Positions 33,189 to 41,572 of a DNA stretch of 58,364 nucleotides are shown in pieces (within the stretch, counting starts at the first letter, position 1; every line of letters begins with the position of its first letter). Both the position numbers and the translations under genes were made by a program. The notes beneath the pieces are model-generated. The model searched no databases. It was not told the origin of the DNA and was given only the letters and a program-made list of their open reading frames with translations. The DNA comes from Bacteroidia bacterium (GTDB lineage: Bacteria; Bacteroidota; Bacteroidia; UKL13-3): contig JAGVLJ010000018.1 of the NCBI GenBank assembly GCA_020049855.1, positions 1-58,364 on the forward strand, in the 5' to 3' direction.

Positions 33189-35294
33189 TTAAAAGAATTG
33201 CACCCTATTATCAACTACATTGGCTTCGTCTTTTAATCCGGCAGGAGCTTCGTATTCGGCACGTGAACGCAATGGAGCTAATGCTTCGTCACGGAATTGC
33301 TTTAAATCTTTTGGAAGAGTGACCTCGTTTATTTTGGTTACCATAATAACAAACACGCCATTCTCTCCTTTAAGAGGCTCGGAGAGTTTGTTTAATTTCA
33401 TACCAAAGGCAGTGCCCAAAATGGTTCGCTCCATGCCCATATATGGAATGTTGGGATTTTCGAAAGTTTGATTTTGAGCATCGCTGGCTACCGAGCCTAA
33501 TTTAAGCGCAATGGCTACCGGATCTTTTGCTTCAACCATAGCTTTGGTCAATTTTTCAATAATCATTTCAGCCTTTTTATCCTTTTTGGCATCATCGGCC
33601 ACTTGCATTTTAACATCATCAAAATTGGCTTTTTCTTTTTCTCTAACCTCTTTTAAAATAGCTACTATTAATTTTTCCCCTATTTCAAAAACGGTAGATA
33701 CGTCTCCTTTTTTCGCGTTAAAAGCCCAGTGTACAATTTCTCTCGAGTTTTCAACTCCTGGAATACTGCGGTCGCTTTCTTTTATTGGATCGGCCACTAA
33801 TTTAGGTAGGTTGGCAGCAGCGGCATTTTTATCAAATGCTTCGGCATCGCGGCTGTCAGCTGCAAATTTACCGGCAACAGCATAGACGCTTTGCTCGGTG
33901 GCATTGCTTGCACTTATAGCATGCTCAACTGTGGCTACCTGAATTTTTTTGCGTGTTTTGTTATCGGTTACTTTAACGATATGCGGCCCGAATTGAGTTT
34001 TTACATAGAATAAATCCCCTTTATTTCCGCGTTTTACAGCTTCATTAAATTCTTTTACCATTTGTCCTTCGGCAAACCAGCCTAAATCACCGCCACGGTC
34101 TTTTGTTCCGTCAGAACCAAATTCAGCGGCTTTCGCTTCAAAATTGGCTCCATTTCTAATTTCACCAAGTACCTGCTTTGCCTTTTTAATGGCAGCAGCA
34201 GTATCTCCGTTTTCAATGCGAAATAAAATATGGCTGGCGCGCATACTGTAAATGGAATCTTCTTTGATTTTTGCTACTTTATACAATTTGTACGAACCGT
34301 TATCCATAAAAGGGCCTACAACCGTTCCTATTGGTGCATTCCAAAGCAATTCTTCAACACCCGGAGGTAATTGTCCGTGTCCTTTAAAAGTTGAATCAAA
34401 TGGGGCATCGCTATTGGCGCTAACATAAGCTGAATCATTTTCTGCAGTACGGAAACGATCAGTTTGCTCGGTAGCCCATTTCATGGCAGCGATGCTGTCA
34501 TCAGCCGAGGGTTTAATATCAAATGTTACATATTCAAGTTTGCGGCTGTTTTCTTTGCTTTTGTATTTGGCAATGTTTTTATCAAAATATTTTTTCAGTT
34601 CATCATCACTCAGCACTACTGATGAATCGGCAATGGCAGCGTAATTTAATCCGGCAAATTTGATATCAATGGTTTTGTTTCTTGCTAGGTAAAGCTCTTT
34701 CGCTTCCAGCGAATTGGAGAAAACTCCGCCTTTAATCATCGCATTAAATTTTTGATTCATGCGTTCTTTTTGAATGCCACTCTCAAATGAGAGCCACATT
34801 TTCCAGGCCTTACCGTCAGGGTCTTGTTTAATGCTGTTATAATATTGGGCAAACATGTTGCGGTCAAACTGGTGTGTTTGCTGATTTTGAAATTGCTGAG
34901 CTCCTTTAATGGACGGATGGGGGTCGTTGCCCTGAACCATATCGGCTACTTCGCTGGGGGTTACACTAATTCCCAGTTTTTCGTATTCGGCAGTTACAAT
35001 TATTTCCTGAACCATGCTGTTCCAAGTTTGTTCTTTTAGCATCTCCATGGTATTCGGGTCAAGCGTTTCGGTTTGCGAGTTGAGTTTTTGATTTTCAACC
35101 ATTCGTTCGTATTCTGCCTGAAATACATTGTAAGGAATTTTTTCACCCCTAACTTCGCCTATATCGGTTGATTGGCGACCGAACCAACCTTTACGGGTTC
35201 CAAGTAAATCTGAAATTACAAACAGTGCCAGTGCAATACCAACAAAGCCCACCAGCAAACCTGAACGTTTTCTAATTCTCTCTAAAATTGACAT
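33189..35294 (-). CDS. PpiD/SurA-like periplasmic foldase
   Basis: The 701-residue membrane-anchored peptidyl-prolyl isomerase has an N-terminal anchor (LLVGFVGIALALFVISDLL near residue 18), a SurA-N-like helical domain (about 50-250), and a parvulin/PpiC rotamase domain around residues 340-440 (RASHILFRIENGDTAAAI, GSDGTKDRGGDLGWFAEGQM, KTQFGPHIVKV). A long C-terminal helical segment follows. Family members assist folding of exported outer-membrane proteins. I start at the ATG at 35294 (MSILERIRKRSGLL); an upstream in-frame start adds MPSYKSSI. A Bacteroidota promoter lies 22 nt upstream. Confidence 0.9.
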   Translation of the reverse strand: MSILERIRKRSGLLVGFVGIALALFVISDLLGTRKGWFGRQSTDIGEVRGEKIPYNVFQAEYERMVENQKLNSQTETLDPNTMEMLKEQTWNSMVQEIIVTAEYEKLGISVTPSEVADMVQGNDPHPSIKGAQQFQNQQTHQFDRNMFAQYYNSIKQDPDGKAWKMWLSFESGIQKERMNQKFNAMIKGGVFSNSLEAKELYLARNKTIDIKFAGLNYAAIADSSVVLSDDELKKYFDKNIAKYKSKENSRKLEYVTFDIKPSADDSIAAMKWATEQTDRFRTAENDSAYVSANSDAPFDSTFKGHGQLPPGVEELLWNAPIGTVVGPFMDNGSYKLYKVAKIKEDSIYSMRASHILFRIENGDTAAAIKKAKQVLGEIRNGANFEAKAAEFGSDGTKDRGGDLGWFAEGQMVKEFNEAVKRGNKGDLFYVKTQFGPHIVKVTDNKTRKKIQVATVEHAISASNATEQSVYAVAGKFAADSRDAEAFDKNAAAANLPKLVADPIKESDRSIPGVENSREIVHWAFNAKKGDVSTVFEIGEKLIVAILKEVREKEKANFDDVKMQVADDAKKDKKAEMIIEKLTKAMVEAKDPVAIALKLGSVASDAQNQTFENPNIPYMGMERTILGTAFGMKLNKLSEPLKGENGVFVIMVTKINEVTLPKDLKQFRDEALAPLRSRAEYEAPAGLKDEANVVDNRVQFF

Positions 35295-35315
35295 AATTGA
35301 ACTTTTGTAAGACGG

Positions 35316-35346
35316 CAAAAATAAGGGGGGAGCGCGTCAATTTCAA
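35316..35346 (-). promoter_or_regulatory. Promoter of the PpiD-like gene
   Basis: On the minus strand TTG (35346-35344), 20 nt, TATTTTTG (35323-35316). The same spacing as the korA promoter. Predicted transcription start near 35309, 15 nt before the ATG at 35294. It is divergent from the promoter at 35367. Confidence 0.55.
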
Positions 35347-35366
35347 TATCTTTCTTGCAAGCTGCC

Positions 35367-35374
35367 TATATTTG
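35367..35374 (+). promoter_or_regulatory. -7 promoter element of the RsmI-like gene
   Basis: TATATTTG at 35367-35374 fits TAnnTTTG; the RsmI-like ATG lies 12 nt beyond it at 35387, so the leader would be very short. No clear -33 TTTG at the matching distance. Confidence 0.4.
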
Positions 35375-35386
35375 AGGCATTATTTT

Positions 35387-36100
35387 ATGAGCGAACAAAA
35401 GAAAGGCAAACTTTTTCTGATTCCCAGTGCATTGGGAGAGTACCAGATGCGGCACATGTTAGCTCCATACGTATTGGAACAGGTGCATCAGCTTCGTTTT
35501 TTTTTGGTAGAAAGTGAAAAATCGGGGAGGGGAGCCATTAAAAACCTTCAGATTGCTCACCCTCAATCGGAGTTAGAAGTTTTTTTAGTAAATGAACATA
35601 CCAAAAATGAGGAGTTTGCAACGTTGCTAAAAGCCATTGAAGATGGAAATAATGTGGGGTTAATTTCAGATGCGGGTCTGCCTTGTGTGGCCGATCCGGG
35701 CAGCGAAGTGGTGGCATTGGCTCACCAAAAGCGAATTGAAGTTATTCCTTTGCCCGGCCCCTCCTCAGTGATGTTGGCTTTAATGGCCTCGGGGTTTAGC
35801 GGGCAGGGTTTTACTTTTCATGGATATATTGCTATTGAAAAGACGGCCAGAATCAAAAAAATTCGTGCAATGGAGCAGGATGCTCTACGCAAAAAGCAGA
35901 CACAAATTTTTATTGAAACACCTTACCGGAATAACCAATTGTTGCAGGATTTGCTTAAGGGCTGTCAGGCATCAACTAAACTTTGCTTAGCCGTAAATTT
36001 GTTACAACCCGACCAGTTTATTTTTTCAGACACGATTGGCGAATGGCGAAAAAATATTTTCGATTTTCATAAGAAACCAGCAGTGTTTTTGCTTGGGTAA
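35387..36100 (+). CDS. RsmI-like tetrapyrrole-methylase-fold methyltransferase
   Basis: The 237-residue SAM-dependent methyltransferase has the RsmI/tetrapyrrole methylase fold. Visible are GNNVGLISDAGLPCVADPG, VIPLPGPSSVMLALMASGF and QIFIETPYRNNQLL. RsmI methylates the 2'-O of C1402 in 16S rRNA; Bacteroidota often carry a second shorter paralogue like this one, so the exact target is uncertain. I start at the ATG at 35387 (MSEQKKGKLFLIP); an upstream in-frame start would enter the promoter region. Confidence 0.85.
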   Translation: MSEQKKGKLFLIPSALGEYQMRHMLAPYVLEQVHQLRFFLVESEKSGRGAIKNLQIAHPQSELEVFLVNEHTKNEEFATLLKAIEDGNNVGLISDAGLPCVADPGSEVVALAHQKRIEVIPLPGPSSVMLALMASGFSGQGFTFHGYIAIEKTARIKKIRAMEQDALRKKQTQIFIETPYRNNQLLQDLLKGCQASTKLCLAVNLLQPDQFIFSDTIGEWRKNIFDFHKKPAVFLLG

Positions 36101-36162
36101 ATAAAAAATTTGCAAAATGCCTTTTCTAAAACTATCTTGCCTAACAATTGTTTGGTAGGATT

Positions 36163-36771
36163 ATGGCAGAAATTATACGAGGCCGAAAAGAGCAAATCAT
36201 TGATGCAGCGGCCAAATTATTCAAAGAGAAAGGCTACAATGCGAGCAGCATGCGCGATTTGGCTCAAACAATGGGAATGGAAGCATCCAGTTTATACAGT
36301 CATATCAAATCAAAAGAAGAGATACTCGAAAGCATTTGCTTTGGCATGGCCGATAAATTTTTAACGGCTATTAAAGAAGTAAATGATATTTATTTCAATG
36401 CGGAGGAGAAATTGCGCATGGCAATTCGCAATCACGTGCAAATTATCACCTCGCATCCCGACCATTCAGCCATGTTTATCAAGGAATGGCGGGGATTAAC
36501 CGAACCAAAACTAAGTAAGTTTAAGGAATTGCGTGATAAATACGAGCACGAATTTCGGGTAATATTGGAAGACGGAGAAAATGAAGACGTTTTTGATCGG
36601 GTAGATAAAAAATTTGCCACCCTCACCATTCTTTCGGCCGTTAATTGGATTAACGAGTGGTATCATTCAGACGGAGCTATGACACCGGATGAAATTGCTA
36701 AAAAACTCAGTGATTTTATTATGGGAGGCCTGTGCAAAAAATTTGTTACTGACCCGAACTACAAACCATAA
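36163..36771 (+). CDS. TetR/AcrR-family transcriptional regulator
   Basis: The 202-residue repressor-type protein has an N-terminal TetR HTH (KEKGYNASSMRDLAQTMG, ASSLYSHIKSKEEILE) and an unclassified helical ligand domain. The ATG at 36163 is preferred over the TTG 15 nt upstream. It lies 31 nt before paaA, same direction, which makes it a candidate local regulator of the phenylacetyl-CoA genes (the role of PaaR in other bacteria), probably responding to phenylacetyl-CoA. That link is inference from position. Confidence 0.85.
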   Translation: MAEIIRGRKEQIIDAAAKLFKEKGYNASSMRDLAQTMGMEASSLYSHIKSKEEILESICFGMADKFLTAIKEVNDIYFNAEEKLRMAIRNHVQIITSHPDHSAMFIKEWRGLTEPKLSKFKELRDKYEHEFRVILEDGENEDVFDRVDKKFATLTILSAVNWINEWYHSDGAMTPDEIAKKLSDFIMGGLCKKFVTDPNYKP

Positions 36772-36802
36772 TCAACGCATATTAATCAAACATCATCTTT
36801 AT

Positions 36803-37792
36803 ATGTACGGAAACGCTTACATCGATCCGAATGAGAAAGCCAACAGTATTGTGGCCGGAGAGGATCCAGAAAAATTAACCGAGTTTGAAACGCGCATAAG
36901 CAAAGGCGAAAAAATTGAGCCTAAAGATTGGATGCCCAAAGAATACCGCAAACAGCTTATTCGAATGATAGAGCAGCATGCACACTCGGAAATTATTGGG
37001 GCACTACCTGAAGGTACTTGGATTACCCGCGCTCCTGGATTTCAACGCAAATTAGCTTTAATGGCTAAGGTGCAGGACGAAGTGGGACATGCACAATTGC
37101 TTTACAGTGCTGCCGAAACGCTGGGCAAAAGCAGGGAAGCCATGATCAATGATTTGATAACAGGCAAATCAAAATATTCCAATGTGTTTAATTATCCCGC
37201 ATTTGAGTGGGCCGATGCCTGCATTATTGCCTGGCTTATTGATGCCGGAGCTATCATCAATCAGGTGGCTAATGCCAAAGGAAGTTATGGCCCATATTGC
37301 CGCGCTTTAGACCGGATTTGCACTGAAGAGTCATTTCACCTAAAATACGGACACGATGCAGTAGTAACACTTGCTACCGGAACTCCTTATCAGCGCAATA
37401 TGGTACAAGAAGCATTAACCCGCTGGTGGCCTCCCATCATGCATTTTTTTGGGCCAAGCGATAAAATTTCGCAGCACACCGAAATACTTATGAAGTGGAA
37501 GGTGAAAATGGCCTCGAATGATGACATGCGCCAACAGTATCTGAATATGTATGTTCCAAAAATCTGGGATCTTGGATTAACTCTTCCCGACCCGAATCTG
37601 AAAAAGAATGAAGAAACAGGTAAATGGGAATATACCGAACCCGACTGGGACGAATTTAAAAGGGTTATTAATGGCGATGGCCCCTGCAATGCCGAACGAC
37701 TTGCCGTACGCAGGAATTCAGAAGAGCGCGGACGCTGGGTGCGCGAAGCTTTAAAAACTGCCGATACAAAATATATTGTACCTTTAGCTTAA
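36803..37792 (+). CDS. paaA: 1,2-phenylacetyl-CoA epoxidase, catalytic subunit A
   Basis: The 329-residue di-iron oxygenase subunit inserts one O atom of O2 into the aromatic ring of phenylacetyl-CoA. Both iron half-sites are visible: ExxH in MAKVQDEVGHAQLLY near residue 90 with the preceding Glu in HSEIIGALPEG, and CTEESFHLKYGHDAV near residue 175. The family signature IVAGEDPEKLTEFETRI is at the N-terminus. The start ATG at 36803 gives the normal length; the longer frame upstream overlaps the TetR gene. First of four paa genes, 7 nt before paaB. Confidence 0.95.
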   Translation: MYGNAYIDPNEKANSIVAGEDPEKLTEFETRISKGEKIEPKDWMPKEYRKQLIRMIEQHAHSEIIGALPEGTWITRAPGFQRKLALMAKVQDEVGHAQLLYSAAETLGKSREAMINDLITGKSKYSNVFNYPAFEWADACIIAWLIDAGAIINQVANAKGSYGPYCRALDRICTEESFHLKYGHDAVVTLATGTPYQRNMVQEALTRWWPPIMHFFGPSDKISQHTEILMKWKVKMASNDDMRQQYLNMYVPKIWDLGLTLPDPNLKKNEETGKWEYTEPDWDEFKRVINGDGPCNAERLAVRRNSEERGRWVREALKTADTKYIVPLA

Positions 37793-37799
37793 CAGTTCC

Positions 37800-38171
37800 A
37801 TGATAAAATCATTAGACCCGCGCATTACCCGCGCTGAAATAGAACTAACTAATACCATTGCCCCGTTAGAAGAAAATGATCAATGGGAGACGTATGAAGT
37901 TTTTCATCAGAAAAAAAGGGGCGACCAGCACATGCACGTGGGAATTGTACATGCCGCTCATCCTGAAATGGCTTTACTTTTCGCCAAAGAGCAATACGGA
38001 CGCAGGGGGCAAAGTGTAAATATATGGGTGGTAAAAACGCGTGACGTCTACACTACCGATTATGAAGACTCGGATATTTTTGATACCGTTCCCGAAAAAA
38101 TGTTTCGCGAAGCAGGCGGGTATAAAGTGATGGAGAAAATTAACAGGTACAAAAAGGAACACAAAATTTAA
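37800..38171 (+). CDS. paaB: 1,2-phenylacetyl-CoA epoxidase, small subunit B
   Basis: The 123-residue subunit belongs to the PaaABCE complex. The conserved core QWETYEVFHQKKRGDQHMHV, HAAHPEMALLFAKEQYGRRG, and WVVKTRDVYTTD is present. It has an N-terminal extension of about 25 residues (SLDPRITRAEIELTNT) relative to short PaaB proteins. PaaB probably bridges the catalytic dimers. Seven nucleotides after paaA, 20 nt before paaC. Confidence 0.93.
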   Translation: MIKSLDPRITRAEIELTNTIAPLEENDQWETYEVFHQKKRGDQHMHVGIVHAAHPEMALLFAKEQYGRRGQSVNIWVVKTRDVYTTDYEDSDIFDTVPEKMFREAGGYKVMEKINRYKKEHKI

Positions 38172-38191
38172 TTACCCTAACAATTACCTCA

Positions 38192-38947
38192 ATGAATACA
38201 GCGACAATAAAAGAATTACTATATAAAGTGGCTGACGATTTACTTATCATCGGTCACCGACACAGCGAGTGGACAGGTCTGGGGCCTATACTGGAAGAAG
38301 ATATCTCTTTTTCTTCGATGGCGCAGGATAAAATAGGCCAGTCACAGGCATTGTTTCAATTGTTGTATAAGCTTGGAGAACCTGAAGCCGATACCAACGC
38401 ATTTACCCGCAATGCCAATCAGTTTTGCAATGCCCAGTTTGTTGAATTACCCAATGACGAATATGATTTCAGTACCGTTCGCCACTTTTTATACGACCAT
38501 GCCGACCAATTGCGGTTTGAAATGCTCGCCCATTCGTCATACGAACCGCTGGCCAAACTGGCTCGAAAGGTAAAGGGTGAATTAAAGTATCATGTATTTC
38601 ATGCCAACACCTGGATGGTAAAATTATCGCAGGGAACAGAAGAAAGCAGGGCTCGGATGCAATCTGCGCTCAATGCCTCATGGAATTATGCCTTAGGCTT
38701 GTTTGAGGAAAGTAAGTTTGAAAAAGAACTGATAGCCGCAAAGGTATTTGAAGGCGAAGTTGCCTTGAAATCAAAGTGGCTAAGTGCCATCATACCGTTT
38801 ATTGAAAAAGCCGGATTAAAACTACCACCCGAGAAAGAATGGAACCCTGTGAATGGCGGACGCAAAAATTTTCATACCGAACATCTGGAACTCTTGGTGA
38901 AGGAAATGGGCGAGGTGTTCAGGGTTGAGCCTCATTCACAATGGTAG
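38192..38947 (+). CDS. paaC: 1,2-phenylacetyl-CoA epoxidase, structural subunit C
   Basis: The 251-residue ferritin-like subunit partners PaaA. Family features: LLIIGHRHSEWTGLGPILEED, ISFSSMAQDKIGQSQALFQL, a central DEYDFSTVRHFLYD and KVKGELKYHVFHA. It lacks the complete iron ligand set of PaaA and serves as scaffold. Stop overlaps the paaD start by 7 nt (ATGGTAG), suggesting coupled translation. Confidence 0.93.
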   Translation: MNTATIKELLYKVADDLLIIGHRHSEWTGLGPILEEDISFSSMAQDKIGQSQALFQLLYKLGEPEADTNAFTRNANQFCNAQFVELPNDEYDFSTVRHFLYDHADQLRFEMLAHSSYEPLAKLARKVKGELKYHVFHANTWMVKLSQGTEESRARMQSALNASWNYALGLFEESKFEKELIAAKVFEGEVALKSKWLSAIIPFIEKAGLKLPPEKEWNPVNGGRKNFHTEHLELLVKEMGEVFRVEPHSQW

Positions 38948-39465
38948 ATGCTGGCACTATCTTTAATTTACAGGGAGCGATGCTGACTGAAAAAGAGGTT
39001 TGGGAAAAATTAGAAGTGGTGAAAGACCCAGAGATACCCACGCTAAGTATGGTGGACATGGGTATTATTACCAAAGTAGAAGTAAATGACGACCTAAGCG
39101 TGGCCATTGAGATGACACCAACTTTTGTGGGCTGCCCTGCCATAAAAATGATGGAGCAAATGGTGTACAATTGTTTAAAAGAAGCCGGCATTGAAAAAGT
39201 TTCCGTTTCAACCAACCTGGATGTTGCCTGGAACAGCAATAAAATTACCGAACGCGGACTACTTTGTTTAAAAAAACACGGACTGGCTCCACCTCCTAAA
39301 CATGAGGGAGAAATTACTCAGGAATTACTGGAGCATGTAGCCTGTCCGTTTTGCGGAAGCAAAAACACCGAAACCAAATCGCCTTTTGGTCCTACCCTGT
39401 GCCGCAGCCTGCACTATTGCCACAACTGCCTGCAGGCCTTTGAGCAGTTTAAGCCGGTAGTATAA
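38941..39465 (+). CDS. paaD: PaaD, MIP18-type iron-sulfur assembly protein of the Paa oxygenase
   Basis: The 174-residue protein has an MIP18/DUF59 domain (VKDPEIPTLSMVDMGIITKV, and FVGCPAIKMMEQMV) and a C-terminal zinc ribbon (HVACPFCGSKNTET with SLHYCHNCLQAFEQF). PaaD matures the iron-sulfur centre of the PaaE reductase, so a PaaE must exist elsewhere. The start overlaps paaC; a second ATG 13 codons in is possible. No paaE follows it. Confidence 0.9.
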   Translation: MVDAGTIFNLQGAMLTEKEVWEKLEVVKDPEIPTLSMVDMGIITKVEVNDDLSVAIEMTPTFVGCPAIKMMEQMVYNCLKEAGIEKVSVSTNLDVAWNSNKITERGLLCLKKHGLAPPPKHEGEITQELLEHVACPFCGSKNTETKSPFGPTLCRSLHYCHNCLQAFEQFKPVV

Positions 39466-39476
39466 ACACCCGTGTA

Positions 39477-39484
39477 TATTTTTG
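39477..39484 (+). promoter_or_regulatory. -7 promoter element upstream of the NlpC/P60 gene
   Basis: TATTTTTG in the 56-nt gap after paaD fits TAnnTTTG; 37 nt remain to the NlpC/P60 ATG at 39522. It suggests independent transcription of that gene from the paa operon. The -33 element is not clear. Confidence 0.35.
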
Positions 39485-39521
39485 CATGGCTTATCTGCCA
39501 TCCATCAGCGAATATTGAGTC

Positions 39522-40040
39522 GTGATGCAAAGGCTCTTTTTCGTTTTTTTACTCGGTACTTTTTTAACGGTGTCCTGCAAGGAACCGTTAAAAAAAAGTG
39601 GGATGACTTCATCTGCCGAGCGAAAAAAATATGCAGCCCTTTCGGAGCAATTAGGCATTGTGGTAGATGAACACAGCAATATCAAACTGCTGGAGGTGGT
39701 GGTTGGCTGGCTGGGCGTTCCGTACAGGGATAATGGCTGCAGCAAAGAGGGAACCGATTGCTCGGGGTTTGTGCAAGCTGTGTACAAAGAAGTATATGGG
39801 AAAACCATTAGCCGCAACACGCAGGGCATGCTGAAAGAAGTGAAAACCATTAACCGCTCCCAATTGAAAGAAGGCGATCTGGTTTTCTTTTCCATTCAAA
39901 GTAAAAAGGTGAGCCACGTGGGTATTTACCTCAGGGATCATAAATTTGTGCATGCCTCTACCAAAAGGGGGGTGATGGTGAACGACCTTACGGAAACGTA
40001 TTATGCCAATAGCTTTACCACAGCCGGACGCTATCCGTAG
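39522..40040 (+). CDS. NlpC/P60 (C40) peptidase lipoprotein
   Basis: The 172-residue cell-wall peptidase has a lipoprotein signal (LFFVFLLGTFLTVSC; Cys near residue 20). Catalytic residues: Cys in GTDCSGFVQAVYKEVYG near residue 85, His in KKVSHVGIYL near residue 135, and a following polar residue in FVHASTKRGVM. C40 enzymes cleave peptide cross-bridges of peptidoglycan; this protein would act in the periplasm or at the outer membrane. Start may be the second ATG (39525). Not obviously functionally linked to paa. Confidence 0.88.
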   Translation: MMQRLFFVFLLGTFLTVSCKEPLKKSGMTSSAERKKYAALSEQLGIVVDEHSNIKLLEVVVGWLGVPYRDNGCSKEGTDCSGFVQAVYKEVYGKTISRNTQGMLKEVKTINRSQLKEGDLVFFSIQSKKVSHVGIYLRDHKFVHASTKRGVMVNDLTETYYANSFTTAGRYP

Positions 40041-40071
40041 TTTACACTAATACCCCCCTGTATTGTCAAAG

Positions 40072-40781
40072 TTAAAACAAAACACCTAACCGTGGATGAA
40101 ATACAAGAACATCCCGGTTAGGTTTATAGGCTTTAATGTAGTAGGTTGAATTAGGATTCATTCTTGATTTCTCAAAATAGTAAGTATATCCCACACTACC
40201 CCCAAGATACAATCGGTTTCTTAAAACAATATCCATACTTCCGGTGCTACCTAATCCAATGCTTTTATAATCACACGTGCAAATGGCTATCACATCGTGA
40301 TAATCATTTTCACCCATATAAACCAATTCTGTTCCCCATCGATAAGAAATTCCCGGGGAAAAGGTATATTTCAACTCTGCAAACCGATTTAAGTTTAGGA
40401 TAAAACTACGGCCAACCGAAATTGTCACAGCATTAACAGATCTTATCCAAATGTCCCATTTCTGTTCAGTTATTGAACTCAGCGCAAAATTGTAACTTTT
40501 TGCATATGAAAATGTGGACAAACCTAACTCGGTGTTTTTGTTAAGCATTCTTGAATATTTCACAAAAGAAGGAATCAGTGGGGGAGCAGTCATTGGCGAT
40601 AGCCAACTAAGACCTCCTTCTTTGTAAAATGTCATATGGTGCTTATCGAAAAACCAGGCTGCATTGTATCCCACTTCAATAAAATTTTTGTACTGTTTTT
40701 ATGTTGTAGGCTGTCTGTGGTAAGGCTAGCCTGTACCCGAATAGTCGAAAAAAATGTAATAAAAAGCAGTAACCATTTCAT
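40072..40781 (-). pseudogene. Frameshifted exported barrel-like protein, paralogue of its neighbour
   Basis: An ATG at 40781 starts a signal peptide (MKWLLLFITFFSTIRVQA) and SLTTDSLQHKNSTK in one frame. The main body continues in another frame, reached only by a shift at the ACAAAAATTTTATTG run near 40685, as NFIEVGYNAAWFFDKHH and onward to the stop at 40072. The end YKPNRDVLVFHPRLGVLF is nearly the same as YKPNRNLVVFHPKIGILF of the gene at 40886. The body has alternating beta strands (TEQKWDIWIRSVNAV, LYLGGSVGYTYYFEKS) like an 8-10 strand outer-membrane barrel. Either a real frameshift mutation or a homopolymer sequencing error. Confidence 0.8.
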
Positions 40782-40885
40782 TGTTTTATAAACTTACATG
40801 CAACATTTTTAAATTTGGGTTCACCAGTCTGTTTGTAAGTATAAACGAAAAGACATTGTTGAATCGCATTGTTTGCCAAATTAGT

Positions 40886-41572
40886 CTAAAATAAAATCCC
40901 AATTTTGGGGTGAAATACCACCAAGTTTCGATTCGGCTTATATCGTTTGTAAAATGCAGAATTAGGACTCTCTACCGACAATCCGTTTTTCTGGAAATAG
41001 TGAACGTAGGATACCTCACTTCCAATAAAAAAATGCTTTTTTACAATTACATCCAAATTGAACTCTATTCCTGCTCCAAAACTTTTCAATATGGTTCCGT
41101 CTCTTACGATTTCGGTAGGAGAATTTCTTTTGAGAAATATTTCCTCCGTACCATTATACCTGTAATTTAATCCTATGCATATGGATGGAATTAAGTCAAT
41201 ACTCTTGATAGGGTTGTTTTTTGCCAAATCATATCGAACGTACAATAGACTGTTTTTGTAATATCTCTTTAATACGGCACCTTTTGCCAATGAATCATCC
41301 GGATTTTGGAAGGTTTGACCAAACCAATACCGAGATATTCCAATTTCAATTTTTTTTGAGACCTTGTAACCATACTTCATATACATTGCATCAACTAAAG
41401 ACACCTGATTTTTCTGTCTCAGATATTTAAATCCTTCTTGCTCAAAAAAATTGACAAAAGATGTCCCTATTTCGACTCTGTTTTTAAGATGCAGAATAAT
41501 GCAACTGTCACTAGTGCCTGAAAACACCTGAATTGGCACAAACAAAGAAAATATGATTACATACTTATTCAT
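40886..41572 (-). CDS. Hypothetical exported beta-barrel-like protein
   Basis: The 228-residue protein has a signal peptide (MNKYVIIFSLFVPIQVFS) and a beta-strand-rich body (KIEIGISRYWFGQTFQN, NSLLYVRYDLAKNN, HFFIGSEVSYVHYFQKNG) ending in FHPKIGILF, with a terminal Phe as usual for outer-membrane barrels. The start ATG overlaps the TGA of the metallopeptidase reading frame (ATGA), indicating translational coupling. Clear paralogue of the frameshifted gene downstream. Function unknown; association with the secreted peptidase is inferred. Confidence 0.7.
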   Translation of the reverse strand: MNKYVIIFSLFVPIQVFSGTSDSCIILHLKNRVEIGTSFVNFFEQEGFKYLRQKNQVSLVDAMYMKYGYKVSKKIEIGISRYWFGQTFQNPDDSLAKGAVLKRYYKNSLLYVRYDLAKNNPIKSIDLIPSICIGLNYRYNGTEEIFLKRNSPTEIVRDGTILKSFGAGIEFNLDVIVKKHFFIGSEVSYVHYFQKNGLSVESPNSAFYKRYKPNRNLVVFHPKIGILF

